A stretch of DNA of 64,000 nt from Halosolutus gelatinilyticus (GTDB lineage: Archaea > Halobacteriota > Halobacteria > Halobacteriales > Natrialbaceae): contig NZ_CP095491.1 of assembly GCF_023028105.1 (NCBI RefSeq), positions 2,542,001-2,606,000 on the forward strand, written 5' to 3'. The notes below the pieces were generated by a model. It saw nothing but the letters and a program-made list of their open reading frames with translations. It did no database searches and was not told the origin of the DNA. Made by a program: the position numbers and the translations under genes. Shown here piece after piece: positions 62,084-64,000 of the stretch; position 1 is the stretch's first letter, and each line of letters starts with the position of its first letter.

Positions 62084-62404
62084 TCACCTCGAGTCGGACG
62101 AATCGACACCCCGCTCGCGATCGAAGATAGCGATCGTTCCGTCGCTTTCGATCGAAATTTCGTACTCTTCGACCCTGACGCGGAGCGTCACGTCCTGGTT
62201 CGAGTCGCGAGCGATCGTCATCAGTCGATTCATCGAGTCAGGGTCGACGTAGCGATAGAGCGGCGGGAGTTCGTCGACCGGTCGCCCGTCGATATCGGAG
62301 ATCGCGGTAACGATCGCCTGGATCGGGGGCTCATCGTGAAAGTCGGTACTGAACGACGCACCGCCGTCGGTGATGGCCATCTCGGGCCGATCAGCCAATA
62401 CCAT
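62084..62404 (-). CDS. HalOD1-type output-domain protein
   Basis: A 106-residue protein matching the small haloarchaeal output domain (HalOD1), found alone or after response-regulator domains. The recognisable core is PIQAIVTAISDIDGRPVDELPPL followed by YRYVDPDSMNRL (two adjacent parts of residues about 28-60) and a C-terminal beta region with VTLRVRVEEYEISI. The ATG at 62404 is supported by a minus-strand TATA 27-35 bp upstream. An ATG at 62419 is in frame but would lie before the expected transcript start. Confidence 0.8.
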   Translation of the reverse strand: MVLADRPEMAITDGGASFSTDFHDEPPIQAIVTAISDIDGRPVDELPPLYRYVDPDSMNRLMTIARDSNQDVTLRVRVEEYEISIESDGTIAIFDRERGVDSSDSR

Positions 62405-62430
62405 GCACGTGGCTACCATCGTCCAGCTAC

Positions 62431-62439
62431 AAATAAAAT
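62431..62439 (-). promoter_or_regulatory. TATA box of the HalOD1 gene
   Basis: Minus-strand ATTTTATTT is centred about 31 bp upstream of the ATG at 62404. The spacing predicts a leader of at most a few bases. Confidence 0.55.
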
Positions 62440-62456
62440 CGTTGTTCGGAATGCTA

Positions 62457-62687
62457 CTACTCCTCTCGGGAGCGGAGTCGAAACCGGACGGCGATCGGTT
62501 CGATGTCCATCCCTCGTAGTCGGTCCAGCGCGCCGGGGTCGAGCTCCCTGATGACGCCGTCGATCGAGAACTCGAGCGGGAGGCCGTCCGAATCCACTTC
62601 GATCGCACAGAGTTCTAACTCCGCTCCGTCGTCGAGGGAGACCTCTATTTCGCCCGGTGGCCCCTCCGAAGGGTCGTGGTTATCCAT
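62457..62687 (-). CDS. Small acidic protein upstream of the HalOD1 gene
   Basis: A 76-residue protein. Its sequence is acidic and beta-rich (GEIEVSLDDGAELELCAIEV, then IDGVIRELDPGALDRL) and resembles no family recognised with confidence. A minus-strand TATA (TATTATACA) lies just over 20 bp before the ATG at 62687. It is followed after 52 bp by the HalOD1 gene, which has its own promoter, so the two may be functionally linked. Confidence 0.65.
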   Translation of the reverse strand: MDNHDPSEGPPGEIEVSLDDGAELELCAIEVDSDGLPLEFSIDGVIRELDPGALDRLRGMDIEPIAVRFRLRSREE

Positions 62688-62704
62688 TGTTCACAATTGT
62701 TTGT

Positions 62705-62713
62705 GTATAATAC
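62705..62713 (-). promoter_or_regulatory. TATA box of the small acidic protein gene
   Basis: Minus-strand TATTATACA is centred 22 bp upstream of the ATG at 62687. Between them lies the short palindrome ACAATTGT. Confidence 0.5.
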
Positions 62714-62871
62714 GTCGCGGCGAAGCGCCAAAAGTTATTCGCGTCGTCGAGCGGCTCTCGTTGACAATCACTACCGTTCGTTGACATCCGTTGCAGCGTC
62801 GTACAATTCTTCCCGGATTCGATCGTCGACGAGCAGCGATAACCGGCGGCGACTCGCGGCAGATCGGCGCC

Positions 62872-63591
62872 TCACAGCAGCCGGCGACACTCCCCCAGCG
62901 GCGGAAACCACAGCGCCTCCTCGAACGAGCCCCCCCGGATCGCCGGGTAGAACGCGTCGGCGTCGGCGACGAGCGGTGTCTGGAAATCCCGCCCGCGCAT
63001 GCCGTTGACGGTCGACCCGGGCGCCAGGCGGGTAAACGCCGGCACAACGAGGACGTCCGCCCCATCGTACTCGCCGGGTCCGTACAGGAAACACGGCAGT
63101 TTGCGCCCGTCGACCGACAGCGCCGGATGGTCGTGACCGATCACGTACCGATCGGCGTCGGCCGCCGGCCGTTCGTGACCGTGACAGACGACGGTCTCGC
63201 CGTCGGCCAGTCGGTACTCGTCGATCGACGTCCCGTCGAACGCCGACTCCAGCATGGTGTCGTGGTTGCCGGGCGTGACGACCAGCGACGCGCCCGCCCG
63301 ATCGACGGTCGCGCCGAGGTCCAAGAGGTCGTCCTCGACGCCCCGCGGGAGGGTGGAAAACGAGTGGAGGAGATCGCCGGCGATCACGACGGTGTCGGGG
63401 CTCGTCTCCGCGAGAAGTCGATCGAGGCGATCCACCGCGTCGGTGCCGTCGCCGAGCGGTGCGTCGACGTTCGAGGCGGCCCCGCGGCCGAGGTGGAGGT
63501 CGGCGAGTACGAGCGCATCGGCTGCCGGAAGGAAGGCCGCCCGATCGTACAGGGTAAAGGGGACGTCGACCTCGACGCCGGCGTCGCTCAT
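62872..63591 (-). CDS. Metallophosphoesterase (calcineurin-like)
   Basis: A 239-residue dinuclear metallophosphatase. The five family blocks are visible: LVLADLHLGRG (metal ligands Asp and His), VVIAGDLLHSF, TPGNHDTM, the CHGHE and the YVIGHDHPAL histidines. Related haloarchaeal and methanogen proteins are single-domain exonuclease- or phosphatase-like enzymes of unknown substrate, sometimes near DNA-repair helicases. The ATG at 63591 overlaps the stop of the archaeosortase gene by 4 bp, indicating cotranscription. Confidence 0.88.
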   Translation of the reverse strand: MSDAGVEVDVPFTLYDRAAFLPAADALVLADLHLGRGAASNVDAPLGDGTDAVDRLDRLLAETSPDTVVIAGDLLHSFSTLPRGVEDDLLDLGATVDRAGASLVVTPGNHDTMLESAFDGTSIDEYRLADGETVVCHGHERPAADADRYVIGHDHPALSVDGRKLPCFLYGPGEYDGADVLVVPAFTRLAPGSTVNGMRGRDFQTPLVADADAFYPAIRGGSFEEALWFPPLGECRRLL

Positions 63592-64000
63592 CGCTCGGAC
63601 TTCGAGTCCGAGGTAGAAGCTTCTTCGGTCGTCGACCGGCCGCCGTCGGCCCGAACGTCGGCGTCGAGCGCCGAGTAGAGGTCGTACTCGTTGCCGGTCA
63701 GGATGAAGAGGACGTCCTCGAGCGGTTCGAGCACCTCGGGGAGGATCTTGACCACGAGATAGGTGATCCCGATGAGCGCGACGATCGACAGCGTCTGGGC
63801 GATGTAGTTGTGCGCGACGAGGAAGGAGACGCGGCCCTCTTCGGCACCCATGTAGGTCGTCATGAACGAGACTAGCCAGGGCTGCTGGAACCAGCCCCAC
63901 GGCGACGCGAGACCGATGAACACGTTCCGGACGAGGTTGAGAAACCAGATGACGCCGATCGCCAGCGCGAACGCGGAGAGCTTTCGGCGCAGCGGCGCCT
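63588..64000 (-). CDS. artA: Archaeosortase A, 3' part (cut by window end)
   Basis: C-terminal 137 or so residues of an intramembrane cysteine transpeptidase. It processes PGF-CTERM proteins, such as the S-layer glycoprotein, and anchors them to lipid. The visible part has the PLRRKLSAFALAIGVIWFLN helix, the catalytic-triad arginine in LVRNVFI, and the histidine in FLVAHN followed by the last helix. An EDVLFILTGNEYDL stretch and a polar tail follow. The active-site cysteine would lie beyond the window. Identification rests on motif pattern and spacing. Confidence 0.75.
   Translation of the reverse strand, partial: APLRRKLSAFALAIGVIWFLNLVRNVFIGLASPWGWFQQPWLVSFMTTYMGAEEGRVSFLVAHNYIAQTLSIVALIGITYLVVKILPEVLEPLEDVLFILTGNEYDLYSALDADVRADGGRSTTEEASTSDSKSER

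Noticed and set aside
1-64000. tRNA or rRNA genes, CRISPR arrays, inteins and replication origins
   Set aside because: The gaps show no T-loop consensus or cloverleaf, no regularly spaced repeats and no ORB-like cluster. The large proteins (SMC, PEP synthase, GatB, MetG) show no intein splice motifs. Inspection was by eye, so a diverged RNA could have been missed.

Overview
The window is a 64-kb piece of a GC-rich haloarchaeal chromosome. Four things point there: acidic proteins throughout, archaeal information genes (TFB, an archaeal-type SMC, TATA-driven leaderless promoters), Tat-type signal peptides ending in lipoboxes, and haloarchaea-specific small families (DUF7123, DUF7312 and DUF7518-like, HalOD1-like, HTH_10, archaeosortase A). 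The words CGATCG and GATCG are very common and the gene set resembles Natrialba/Natrinema/Haloterrigena relatives; the genus is a guess. No rRNA, tRNA, CRISPR array or complete insertion sequence was found.

Layout. 0-8.5 kb holds housekeeping genes: aroD, a TFB gene, a DUF84 NTPase, a dual winged-helix regulator, a stomatin/NfeD membrane operon and pyruvate kinase. 8.5-24 kb holds metG, an NSS-family sodium symporter, mfnA (aspartate/tyrosine decarboxylase), a membrane glycosyltransferase, PEP synthase, a PhzF-like enzyme, a cysteine-rich Tat-exported subtilase, thiC, a phosphoribosyltransferase and a MATE exporter. 24-30 kb holds the chromosome-organisation operon (DUF7518-like protein, SMC, ScpA).

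30-37.6 kb is disturbed. It contains a frameshifted small membrane gene, an HTH_10 regulator, a decayed transposase, a 49-residue gene with its own promoter and Shine-Dalgarno site, a 32-bp tandem duplication, a dehydrogenase/acyl-CoA synthetase operon whose synthetase carries a repeat-rich insertion, a lactate permease, and a decayed fragment of a dicarboxylate/amino-acid symporter.

37.7-52.5 kb is the most unusual part. Two gene arms face away from each other. The minus arm encodes a YHS-fused UPF0718-type permease, an MFS-like protein, a heme-copper oxidase subunit I, a small membrane protein, a PadR regulator, a glutamate-dehydrogenase-like protein lacking all three conserved lysines, a cytoplasmic beta-propeller and a DUF2182 membrane protein. 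The plus arm encodes a zinc-ribbon protein, a DUF389 protein, a four-helix membrane protein, a lipoprotein paralogue of the same beta-propeller, and an oxidase subunit II. The two oxidase subunits keep the heme, CuB and CuA ligands but have both lost their halves of the Mg/Mn site at the subunit interface. Subunit I has also lost the D-channel carboxylates. The locus may encode a reduced oxidase with its own accessory proteins.

52.6-64 kb returns to ordinary genes: gatB, two metallo-beta-lactamase-fold hydrolases, a complete branched-chain-type ABC importer (livKHMGF order), a hotdog thioesterase, two small proteins of the HalOD1 region, a metallophosphoesterase, and an archaeosortase A gene cut by the window end.
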